Shown here piece by piece: positions 23,906 through 31,397 of a DNA stretch of 35,115 nt. The notes under the pieces are model-generated. The model had not been told where the DNA came from, ran no database searches, and saw nothing but the letters and a program-made list of their open reading frames with translations. Within the stretch, counting starts at the first letter, position 1. Every line of letters starts with the position of its first letter. Source of the stretch: Streptomyces sp. LS1784 (GTDB taxonomy: Bacteria; Actinomycetota; Actinomycetes; Streptomycetales; Streptomycetaceae); the NCBI RefSeq assembly GCF_020103755.1, contig NZ_JAHSQD010000027.1:1-35115 (forward strand). The letters are read 5' to 3'. The position numbers and the translations under genes were made by a program.

Positions 23906-25843
23906 ATGCGAATCGACGTGCTCGGTGCTGTGCGGGCCCTCCGCGACGACGGCAGCCCGGTCGACCTGGGCGGACCCCGTCATCGCGAGGTACTCGCCCG
24001 GCTCGTCGCCGCCGAGGGGCGGATGGTCACCACCGACACCCTGGTCGACGACCTGTGGACCGATCCGCCGGTCCGCGCCGTGGGCGCTCTGCGTACGTTC
24101 GTCGCCGCGCTGCGCCGCGCCCTCGAACCCGAACGGCCGCCCCGCGATCCGCCGCGTGTCATCGTCACCGAAGGTCCCGGCTACGCACTGCGCCTGCCGC
24201 GTGATGAGGTGGACGTCCACCGGTTCCAGGACACCCTGGCCCGTGCCCGGCGCCACCCCGACGCGGTGACCGACCTCGGCGCGGCACTCGCGGCCTGGCG
24301 CGGACCCGCGTACGCCGATGTGCCCGGCTCCGCATGGGCGCAGCGCGAGCGGATCCGGCTGGAGGAACTGCGGTTGGAGGGCGTGGAGTTGCGTGCCCGC
24401 CTCCTCCTCGGCTCCGGGGAAGGGGCCGATCTCGTCGCCGGGCTGGGTGCTCATGTCGCCGACCATCCGTGGCGCGAGCCGGCCTGGGGGCTGCTCGCCC
24501 GCGCGCAGTACCATGCGGGCCGCCGGGCCGACGCGCTGGCCACCCTCCGCCGCGCCCGCGCGATGCTCGTCGACCAACTCGGACTGGACCCCGGTGCCGA
24601 CCTGCAACGCCTGGAGATGGAGATCCTCGGCGGGTCCGTGCCGCTCGAAGGCGCACGTACTGCGTGGGCCGGCCCTGGTGTCCGGCTCGGTCCGCGCACC
24701 ACCGTGGATCTGGCCCGCACCCTCGCCCTGGCGGGTGGCGACGCCCTCGTCCACTCGCGGCGCGACCGTCTCGCCGCCGTCCAGGCCGCGGAACGCACAG
24801 GAGACCTCTCCCTGACCGCGCGGATCATCGGTGCCTACGACGTGCCCGCCCTCTGGAGCCGGGCCGACGACCCCGAACAGTCCCGCGCCGTCGTCGCGGC
24901 CGCCGAGCGCACCATCACCGCGCTCGGCCCCGACGGCCCCGCCGACCTCTCCGCCCGCCTGCTGGCCACGATCGCCGTCGAGAGCCGCAGCGCCGATCTG
25001 TCCGGGACCGAGCCGGGGCGCGCGCGGCAGGCGGCGCGGCGGGCCGAGGCGCTGGCACGGGACCTGGCCGATCCCGCCCTGCTCGCCTTCGCCCTCAACG
25101 GGGTGTTCCTGCAGTCCTTCACCCGCCCCGGGCTCGCGGCGGTACGGGACAGGACCGGCGCCGAGATCCTCGACCTGGCCACCCGGCACGCGTTGCCGAA
25201 CTTCGCCGTACTCGGCCGGCTCATCCGCCTGCAGTCCGCCTCCGCCCTCGGCGACCTCGACACCGCAACCTCCCACGCCGAGGCCGCCGAACAGCTCGCC
25301 GCCACCATCGAGGCGCCCCTCGTCCCCGTCCTCACCGGGTGGTTCCGGGCCCGGGTCACAGCCGCCCGCAGCACCGAACCCGGCGGACCGACCGCCGCCA
25401 CGGCCGCGGCGCACTACCGCGCTGCCGAGAACGCCCTCCGGACTGCCGGAATGCCCGGGCTGCACCGCGGCCTCTTCCCGCTCGCCCTGCTGGGGCTGCG
25501 CCTGCTGCACGACCGGCCCGCGCCCACCGACCCGCACCTCGACTGGGGTCCGTACCGGCCTTGGGCACGACCCCTCGTACTGCTCGCCCAGGACCGGACC
25601 GAGGAGGCCCGTGCCGCCCTCGCCACGGTGCCCGAACCACCGCGTGACCACATGCAGGAGGCCATGTGGTGCCTGACCGTCCGCGCCGCCGTACGCCTCG
25701 GCGCGCCCGGAATCGCCGCACGCGCCCAGGCTGCCCTGCGCGATGCCTGTGCCGAACACGCCGGCGCCACCAGCGGAATGGTGACCCTGGGCCCGGTGGC
25801 ACGGTATCTGGCAGAGGCGGAGGCATGCGCCGGAGCGGGGTAA
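23906..25843 (+). CDS. AfsR/SARP-type transcriptional regulator with BTAD and long C-terminal repeat domain
   Basis: ATG 23906 opens 645 residues. Residues 1-95 form an OmpR-like winged-helix DNA-binding domain (MRIDVLGAVRALRDDGSPVD, RHREVLARLVAAEGRMVTTD, LVDDLWTDPPVRAVGALRTF, GPGYALRLP). Residues 96-245 are the bacterial activator domain BTAD (VDVHRFQDTLARAR, ALAAWRGPAYADVP, LRRARAMLVDQLGLDPGADL). The rest is alpha-helical, TPR-like (RAVVAAAERTITALG, RARQAARRAEALARDLADPA), with no NB-ARC ATP-binding loop, so it is a medium-size SARP-like protein. Relatives activate secondary-metabolite genes. It is divergent from the hydrolase gene. The tandem duplication starts inside it at 24710 (codon 269), so the full-length gene exists only here and its C-terminal part recurs in a chimera at 29907. 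Confidence 0.9.
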   Translation: MRIDVLGAVRALRDDGSPVDLGGPRHREVLARLVAAEGRMVTTDTLVDDLWTDPPVRAVGALRTFVAALRRALEPERPPRDPPRVIVTEGPGYALRLPRDEVDVHRFQDTLARARRHPDAVTDLGAALAAWRGPAYADVPGSAWAQRERIRLEELRLEGVELRARLLLGSGEGADLVAGLGAHVADHPWREPAWGLLARAQYHAGRRADALATLRRARAMLVDQLGLDPGADLQRLEMEILGGSVPLEGARTAWAGPGVRLGPRTTVDLARTLALAGGDALVHSRRDRLAAVQAAERTGDLSLTARIIGAYDVPALWSRADDPEQSRAVVAAAERTITALGPDGPADLSARLLATIAVESRSADLSGTEPGRARQAARRAEALARDLADPALLAFALNGVFLQSFTRPGLAAVRDRTGAEILDLATRHALPNFAVLGRLIRLQSASALGDLDTATSHAEAAEQLAATIEAPLVPVLTGWFRARVTAARSTEPGGPTAATAAAHYRAAENALRTAGMPGLHRGLFPLALLGLRLLHDRPAPTDPHLDWGPYRPWARPLVLLAQDRTEEARAALATVPEPPRDHMQEAMWCLTVRAAVRLGAPGIAARAQAALRDACAEHAGATSGMVTLGPVARYLAEAEACAGAG

Positions 25844-25867
25844 GCGACCCCGGAACGGAGACGACCA

Positions 25868-26017
25868 GTGATCCCCATGCCGCCCCACCGTTGGAAGGAC
25901 CCCGGTGTCCTCGGCGCCACCGGACCCGGAGAACACGGACCCTTCGGCCGCTGGCCCAAACCCGAAGCAGGCGAGACTGCACCCGAGCCCAGCACGCCCG
26001 AGCCCCGGCAGGAGTAG
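25868..26017 (+). CDS. Small ORF downstream of the regulator, 49 residues
   Basis: GTG 25868, with GGAACGGAG about 8 nt upstream, opens 49 residues: VIPMPPHRWKDPGVLGATGP, then EHGPFGRWPKPEAGETAPEP. An in-frame ATG at 25877 is an alternative start. The peptide is rich in Pro, Gly and Trp with an acidic Pro/Glu tail and no cysteines. It lies 24 bp after the regulator stop, so it is probably cotranscribed. I do not recognise a family. The well-placed ribosome binding site and non-random composition favour a real gene, but 49 codons in high-GC DNA is weak evidence. Confidence 0.4.
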   Translation: MIPMPPHRWKDPGVLGATGPGEHGPFGRWPKPEAGETAPEPSTPEPRQE

Positions 26018-26200
26018 GGGAATCACAGCAAGATCAATCTCACCGGGATTTCCTGTACCTCAACTATTCACACCCGTAATCACGCAGTGCGGCGTGAGTT
26101 CGGTGCCACCTGGCACACTCCCCAGCCCCCTCATCAACGGAGCATCCCCTGCCCAACCACATACCCTTCCTCACCCTTTCGAGTGAAGTGCAGAGAAGCA
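26018..26200. other. Right end region of the recombinase element
   Basis: There is no gene in these 183 bases, which are noticeably lower in GC than the surroundings. The segment ends GAGTGAAGTGCAGAGAAGCA, after which maturase codons begin. Read inward from the right it starts TGCTTCTCTGCAC, which shares TCTGCAC with the left end (GCACAGTTATCTGCACC). I take 26200 as the right boundary because it restores the maturase frame. Confidence 0.5.
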
Positions 26201-27476
26201 GTGGACGCTCTACCGCTGTGCCAAGCAAGAACCCGAGCGCCGGTTCCATGCCCTGTATGGCCACGTCCTCCGCATGGACGTCTTGTGGCGGGCATGGTCC
26301 AGCGTGAGCACGAACCGGGGCGCCCCCGGGGTGGACGGCGTGAGCGTCGACCAGGTGGCGGCCTCGGGGGTGGATGAGTTCCTCCAGGACCTGTCGGATC
26401 GACTGCGGACGCATACGTATCGTCCGTCGGTGCTGCGGCGGGTCCAGATCCCGAAACCGGGGCGGCCGGGGGAGTTGCGGCCGCTGTCGATCCCCACTGC
26501 GGCCGACCGGGTGGTGATGACGGCCGCGAAACTGGTCCTCGAACCGGTCTTCGAGGCCCGGTTCACCGAGGCGAGCTACGGTTTCCGGCCCAAGCGGTCC
26601 GCGATCGACGCGTGTGAGGCTGTGCGCGTCGCGGCGAACCAGGGACGGGAGTGGGTGTTCGAGGCCGATATCCGGGACTGCTTCGGGACGATCGGACATG
26701 ATGCCCTTGTCGCTCAGGTGGAGCGGCGCGTGGCGGACCGGTCGATGCTGAAACTGATCCGGGCATGGCTGCGGATGGGAGTACTGGAGGGCGGGGTGAC
26801 CTCCCCGACTGGGGCGGGAACCCCGCAGGGCTCACCGATCTCCCCGCTGCTGGCCAACATCGCCTTGCACGTCCTCGACGAGGCGTGGCAGGACGAGGGA
26901 CGCCGGCTGGGGGTGCTGGTGCGCCACTGCGATGACTTCGTGGTCCTGTCGCCGACCAGACAGCGCGCCGAACAGGCGCGCGAGCTGGCCGCGCGGGTGC
27001 TGGGCAGACTCGGGATGCGGCTGCATCCGGAGAAGTCCGGCATCGTCTGCCTCACGCGGGGCGGGCAGGGTTTCGAGTTCCTCGGATTCCACCACCGGAA
27101 GGTGGAGTCGTGGAGATGGCGGGGCAGGTTCTACCTGCAACGCTGGCCCCCGCCACGGGCGTTGGGGGTTCTGCGGGACAAGATTCGCGCGGCCACCTCA
27201 AGGTCCCGGAGCGAGCGGCCGGTGGCCGCTGTGGTCGCCGATCTCAACCCGGTCCTGCGGGGCTGGGCAGCGTACTTCCGAAACGGCAACAGCGGGCGGA
27301 AGTTCAATGAGGTCGACGGCTATGTCCACGAGCGGCTGGCGATCTTCGCCAGCCGGAAACACGGCCTGCGGGGCCGGAACTGGACCAGCCGTTTCACCTA
27401 CGGGTGGATCAGTCGGCTCGGGGTCTACCGCCTGACCGGGAACGTGCGCTGGGCGACGGCGCATGCCAGCTGGTGA
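26201..27476 (+). pseudogene. Group II intron maturase/reverse transcriptase, 3' part (copy 1)
   Basis: The frame continues from the codons at 18687-18772. On its own it could start only at ATG 26274 (400 residues), after an in-frame stop at 26184. Visible domains: the N-terminal RT0/RT1 region (WTLYRCAKQEPERRFHALYG, NRGAPGVDGVS), fingers and palm with RPLSIPTAADRVV, YGFRPKRSAIDAC, ADIRDCFGTI (first Asp) and GTPQGSPISPLLANI, the active-site HCDDFVVL (DD at 220-221 of the short form), then the maturase-specific X domain (LNPVLRGWAAYFRNGNSGRK, HERLAIFASRKHGLRGRNWT). No HNH endonuclease domain is seen. The usual Tyr/Phe of YxDD is His here. In the intact intron it would help splicing and reverse-transcribe the RNA into DNA target sites. 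The split makes that unlikely from this copy. Confidence 0.85.
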
Positions 27477-27487
27477 ACGATGTCGGA

Positions 27488-27576
27488 AAGCCGTGTGCGG
27501 GAGAACCGCATGCACGGTTCGAAGCGGCGGGGACTGGAAACGGAGCATCAGCCACCGCGCCAGTCCCCGACCCTAC
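27488..27576 (+). ncRNA. Group II intron domains V and VI, 3' splice site (copy 1)
   Basis: Domain V is 27488-27521: AGCCGTGTGCGG, loop GAGA, then CCGCATGCACGGTTC, with the catalytic AGC triad at 27489-27491. Domain VI has a perfect 9-bp stem, GGGGACTGG (27529-27537) with CCAGTCCCC (27560-27568). A27570 is a good branch-point candidate, 7 nt before the 3' end CCCTAC at 27576. Both elements follow the maturase stop by about 10 and 50 nt, the standard order. Confidence 0.85.
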
Positions 27577-27696
27577 TCAGTGGCTCAGCGCTCCTGACCC
27601 AGCTCGGATTCGGTCAACGCGCCGAGTTTTACCGGGACGTGACACGATGCCTGCTTGGGCCGGTCGTTCCGGCGTCCGCCGGTAGGGTCGCCGATT

Positions 27697-28752
27697 ATGA
27701 GGATTCTGGTCACCGGCGGTGCCGGGTTCATTGGGTCGGCGGTCGTACTGGCCCTAGCGACGGCGGGCCACGAGGTCCGCGTTCTGGACGCACTGCTGCC
27801 CGCCGTCCACCCCTCCGGAGTGATGCCCAGCCTGCCGGACGACGTGGAGCTGCGGCACGGCGACGTGCGGGATGCGGTGGTGGTTGAGCAGGCACTGGCC
27901 GGTGTGGACGCGGTCTGCCACCAGGCGGCGATGGTGGGCCTGGGGCTGGACCTCGACGACGCGCCCGCCTATGCCGGCTGCAACGACCTCGGCACAGCGG
28001 TCCTGCTCTCCGCGATGGCGCGTTCGCACGTGCGGGACCTGGTGCTCGCCGGGTCCATGGTGGTCTACGGGGAGGGCCGGTACCGGTGTCCGGTGCACGG
28101 GGACGTCTCGCCCGGTCCGCGGCATCCGGACAACCTGGACGCCGGCCTGTTCGAGCCGCCGTGCCCGCGGTGCGGCGCTGAACTGAGCCCCGGGCTGGTG
28201 GCAGAAGACGCCCCGGTCGACCCGCGCAACGTGTACGCGGCCACCAAGCTGGCCCAGGAGCACCTGGCCTCCGCCTGGGCCCGCGCCTGCGGGGGACGCG
28301 TACTGACGCTCCGTTACCACAACGTCTACGGGCCGGGCATGCCACGCGACACGCCGTACGCTGGGGTCGCTTCCCTGTTCCGCTCGGCCCTGGCCCGAGG
28401 CAAGGCACCGCGGGTGTTCGAGGACGGCGGTCAGCGCCGGGACTTCGTCCACGTCCAGGACGTGGCCGATGCCAACGTCGCCGCGCTCGCTGCCGTTGGC
28501 GGCCGGCCCCCAGGCAGCGCCCGGGCGTACAACGTGGGCAGCGGCGAGGTCCGGACGATCGGCGAGATGGCCTCGGCGCTCGCCGCTGCCCACGGGGGGC
28601 CGATGCCGGTAGTGACGGGCGAGTACCGGCTCGGCGACGTCCGGCACATCACCGCGGACTCCTCGCGGCTGCTTGCGGAACTCGCTTGGCGGGCCCGGGT
28701 GGCCTTCACGGACGGCATGAGGGAGTTCGCGGCGGCACCGCAACGTGCCTGA
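27697..28752 (+). CDS. NAD-dependent epimerase/dehydratase with cysteine-pair insertion (copy 1)
   Basis: ATG 27697 opens 351 residues of an extended short-chain dehydrogenase. The NAD loop is MRILVTGGAGFIGSAVV, the first acidic residue after strand 2 is Asp in VRVLDALLP, and the catalytic pair is YAATK in NVYAATKLAQEHLASAW. Substrate-side motifs LRYHNVYGPGMP and RRDFVHVQDVADANVAAL are those of nucleotide-sugar epimerases. Unusually for the fold, residues about 128-170 contain CPVHG and CPRCG, a possible zinc-binding knuckle. The gene lies 120 bp after the intron 3' end. It is convergent with a decayed two-component pair, with only 2 bp between stops, and near a family 2 glycosyltransferase. 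Together these suggest a sugar-modification locus that predates the insertions. Confidence 0.9.
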   Translation: MRILVTGGAGFIGSAVVLALATAGHEVRVLDALLPAVHPSGVMPSLPDDVELRHGDVRDAVVVEQALAGVDAVCHQAAMVGLGLDLDDAPAYAGCNDLGTAVLLSAMARSHVRDLVLAGSMVVYGEGRYRCPVHGDVSPGPRHPDNLDAGLFEPPCPRCGAELSPGLVAEDAPVDPRNVYAATKLAQEHLASAWARACGGRVLTLRYHNVYGPGMPRDTPYAGVASLFRSALARGKAPRVFEDGGQRRDFVHVQDVADANVAALAAVGGRPPGSARAYNVGSGEVRTIGEMASALAAAHGGPMPVVTGEYRLGDVRHITADSSRLLAELAWRARVAFTDGMREFAAAPQRA

Positions 28753-28754
28753 CG

Positions 28755-29316
28755 TCAGCTTCGGGCAGCGGGAAGGACGATCTCGAAGCAGCAGCCCCCG
28801 GCGGTGTTGTGCACCCGGGCCCGACCGGCATGGGCCTCGACGATGCCGCGGACGATGGAGAGCCCAAGTCCGGCACCGCCCCCGCCCGGTTCCTGGGGGC
28901 TTCCGGGGTCGGCCGGGCGAGGAGTGCGGGCGGTGCTGCCACGCCACCCCGTCTCGAACGCCCGAGGCAGGTCCTGTTCCGGGATGCCGCCGCAGCCGTC
29001 GGTGACCGAGAGCACCAGCTCGTCCCCCCTTGGCGGTGAGCATGACGACCGGCAGGTCGGCACCGCCCTCGGCGGGCCGCAGCCTGCGCAGGATCTCCAG
29101 GCCGTCGATCCCGGGGAGCATGAGGTCCGGAACCAGCAGGTCCGGGCGGTGGGCGGGGGCCAGGGCGAACCCCTGCGGGCCGTCGGCGGCCCGGTCGACG
29201 CGGTGACCCGCCCGAGTGAGGTAGCCGGCCACGACCTCGGCCACGGTCGGGTCGTCACCGATCACCAGGACGCGGCAGGACGACGGTGATCCCCCTGTGG
29301 TGGGGCGGTCGTTCAC
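28755..29316 (-). pseudogene. Two-component response regulator / histidine kinase pair collapsed by deletion (copy 1)
   Basis: GTG 29316 opens a receiver domain: CRVLVIGDDPTVAEVVAGYL with the acidic pair, DLLVPDLMLPGIDGLEILRR with the phospho-acceptor Asp, and VVMLTAKG with the conserved Thr and Lys. At a C/G-run near 29024-29030 the coding signal shifts frame directly into the ATPase end of a histidine kinase: DELVLSVTDGCGGIPEQDLP (G1 box), GGGAGLGLSIVRGIVEAHAG (G2 box), ending CCFEIVLPAARS at 28755. The DNA-binding half of the regulator and the sensor and dimerisation parts of the kinase are gone, so one deletion removed the middle of an adjacent regulator-kinase gene pair. The relic is convergent with the epimerase gene. 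Confidence 0.8.
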
Positions 29317-29486
29317 CTTGCCGAGGATACGACCCCCCGGCCACGGCGGGGTCGCCCACCGGGACCGGCGTCCGCGTTCCGTGAGATCCCCGAGATCCCC
29401 CGAACGGGCCCCGCCGGACAGACGTGGCACTTCCACAAGGGCGCGGTTCGGTCCCGACGGGACCGCCCGCGGTTAGCGTGACCGGC

Positions 29487-31040
29487 GTGACTTCTCCCCT
29501 CCCTCCCCCACCGGTCGCCGATGTGGTCCTGCCCTGCCTGGACGAATCCGGGGCCCTGCCGTGGGTGCTCGGACGCATCCCTCCCGGCTGGCGGGCGATC
29601 GTCGTGGACAACGGCTCCCGGGACGGCTCCGCCGAGCTCGCCCGCTCCCTCGGCGCGACCGTGGTCGAGGAACCGAGGCGCGGCTTTGGCGCCGCCTGCC
29701 ACACCGGGCTGCGCGCCGCCACCGCCGACCTGGTCTGCTTCCTCGACTGCGACGGCTCGCTCGATCCCGCCCAACTCCCCCGGGTCGTCGCACCGGTGCT
29801 GGACGGTGCGGCCGACCTGGTGCTCGGCCGCCGCCGGCCGGCCACCGCCGGTGCCTGGCCGGTGCACGCCCGCCTCGCCAACGCCGTCCTCGCCCGACGG
29901 CTGCGGCTGGCCCGCACCCTCGCCCTGGCGGGTGGCGACGCCCTCGTCCACTCGCGGCGCGACCGTCTCGCCGCCGTCCAGGCCGCGGAACGCACAGGAG
30001 ACCTCTCCCTGACCGCGCGGATCATCGGTGCCTACGACGTGCCCGCCCTCTGGAGCCGGGCCGACGACCCCGAACAGTCCCGCGCCGTCGTCGCGGCCGC
30101 CGAGCGCACCATCACCGCGCTCGGCCCCGACGGCCCCGCCGACCTCTCCGCCCGCCTGCTGGCCACGATCGCCGTCGAGAGCCGCAGCGCCGATCTGTCC
30201 GGGACCGAGCCGGGGCGCGCGCGGCAGGCGGCGCGGCGGGCCGAGGCGCTGGCACGGGACCTGGCCGATCCCGCCCTGCTCGCCTTCGCCCTCAACGGGG
30301 TGTTCCTGCAGTCCTTCACCCGCCCCGGGCTCGCGGCGGTACGGGACAGGACCGGCGCCGAGATCCTCGACCTGGCCACCCGGCACGCGTTGCCGAACTT
30401 CGCCGTACTCGGCCGGCTCATCCGCCTGCAGTCCGCCTCCGCCCTCGGCGACCTCGACACCGCAACCTCCCACGCCGAGGCCGCCGAACAGCTCGCCGCC
30501 ACCATCGAGGCGCCCCTCGTCCCCGTCCTCACCGGGTGGTTCCGGGCCCGGGTCACAGCCGCCCGCAGCACCGAACCCGGCGGACCGACCGCCGCCACGG
30601 CCGCGGCGCACTACCGCGCTGCCGAGAACGCCCTCCGGACTGCCGGAATGCCCGGGCTGCACCGCGGCCTCTTCCCGCTCGCCCTGCTGGGGCTGCGCCT
30701 GCTGCACGACCGGCCCGCGCCCACCGACCCGCACCTCGACTGGGGTCCGTACCGGCCTTGGGCACGACCCCTCGTACTGCTCGCCCAGGACCGGACCGAG
30801 GAGGCCCGTGCCGCCCTCGCCACGGTGCCCGAACCACCGCGTGACCACATGCAGGAGGCCATGTGGTGCCTGACCGTCCGCGCCGCCGTACGCCTCGGCG
30901 CGCCCGGAATCGCCGCACGCGCCCAGGCTGCCCTGCGCGATGCCTGTGCCGAACACGCCGGCGCCACCAGCGGAATGGTGACCCTGGGCCCGGTGGCACG
31001 GTATCTGGCAGAGGCGGAGGCATGCGCCGGAGCGGGGTAA
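29487..31040 (+). CDS. Chimeric ORF: glycosyltransferase N-terminus fused to SARP regulator C-terminus
   Basis: GTG 29487 (alternative GTG 29478) opens a family 2 glycosyltransferase: VADVVLPCLDESGALPWVLG, AIVVDNGSRDGSAELA, then FLDCDGSLDP with the metal-binding DxD-like site. After 140 residues (LARRLR, 29906) the frame passes without a break into LARTLALAGGDALVHSRRDR, which is residue 269 onward of the regulator at 23906, and continues to that gene's stop, giving 517 residues in all. The regulator part lacks the winged helix and BTAD, so the chimera cannot act as a SARP. The glycosyltransferase part lacks its acceptor region. It exists only because of the tandem duplication junction. If real, it would be expressed from the glycosyltransferase promoter. 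Confidence 0.85.
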   Translation: MTSPLPPPPVADVVLPCLDESGALPWVLGRIPPGWRAIVVDNGSRDGSAELARSLGATVVEEPRRGFGAACHTGLRAATADLVCFLDCDGSLDPAQLPRVVAPVLDGAADLVLGRRRPATAGAWPVHARLANAVLARRLRLARTLALAGGDALVHSRRDRLAAVQAAERTGDLSLTARIIGAYDVPALWSRADDPEQSRAVVAAAERTITALGPDGPADLSARLLATIAVESRSADLSGTEPGRARQAARRAEALARDLADPALLAFALNGVFLQSFTRPGLAAVRDRTGAEILDLATRHALPNFAVLGRLIRLQSASALGDLDTATSHAEAAEQLAATIEAPLVPVLTGWFRARVTAARSTEPGGPTAATAAAHYRAAENALRTAGMPGLHRGLFPLALLGLRLLHDRPAPTDPHLDWGPYRPWARPLVLLAQDRTEEARAALATVPEPPRDHMQEAMWCLTVRAAVRLGAPGIAARAQAALRDACAEHAGATSGMVTLGPVARYLAEAEACAGAG

Positions 31041-31064
31041 GCGACCCCGGAACGGAGACGACCA

Positions 31065-31214
31065 GTGATCCCCATGCCGCCCCACCGTTGGAAGGACCCC
31101 GGTGTCCTCGGCGCCACCGGACCCGGAGAACACGGACCCTTCGGCCGCTGGCCCAAACCCGAAGCAGGCGAGACTGCACCCGAGCCCAGCACGCCCGAGC
31201 CCCGGCAGGAGTAG
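31065..31214 (+). CDS. Small ORF, 49 residues (copy 2)
   Basis: Identical to the ORF at 25868, with the same ribosome binding site. Here it follows the chimeric glycosyltransferase-regulator gene and so may be expressed from a different promoter. Confidence 0.4.
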   Translation: MIPMPPHRWKDPGVLGATGPGEHGPFGRWPKPEAGETAPEPSTPEPRQE

Positions 31215-31397
31215 GGGAATCACAGCAAGATCAATCTCACCGGGATTTCCTGTACCTCAACTATTCACACCCGTAATCACGCAGTGCGGCGTGAGTTCGG
31301 TGCCACCTGGCACACTCCCCAGCCCCCTCATCAACGGAGCATCCCCTGCCCAACCACATACCCTTCCTCACCCTTTCGAGTGAAGTGCAGAGAAGCA

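Larger units (their letters stand above)
18773..26200 (+). mobile_element. Tn554-like recombinase element inserted in the group II intron maturase gene
   Basis: The 7428-bp segment separates two halves of one maturase gene, with GCA on both sides (18770-18772 and 26198-26200). Its left end (GTTATCTGCACC, then the inverted repeat at 18797) is shared with the decayed element at 3757. Its right end, read inward, also carries TCTGCAC, giving weak terminal inverted similarity. Gene order from the left: two overlapping tyrosine recombinases; a strong ribosome binding site for a lost third gene; methyltransferase and Tn3 scraps; a minus-strand alpha/beta hydrolase; an AfsR/SARP-type regulator; a small ORF. 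Tn554-type elements insert through TnpA/TnpB/TnpC. Here the third gene is missing, so the element is probably no longer autonomous. The right boundary is inferred from frame restoration only. Confidence 0.65.
24710..29906. repeat. 5197-bp tandem duplication, copy 1
   Basis: The sequence starting CTGGCCCGCACCCTCGCC at 24710 recurs at 29907, and identity continues for 5197 bp. The preceding bases differ (GAT against CGG). Every frame translated from both copies is the same, so divergence is nil or almost nil. Contents: 3' part of the regulator gene, a small ORF, the right end of the recombinase element, the 3' half of the group II intron, the epimerase gene, the collapsed two-component pair and 140 codons of the glycosyltransferase. 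Confidence 0.95.
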
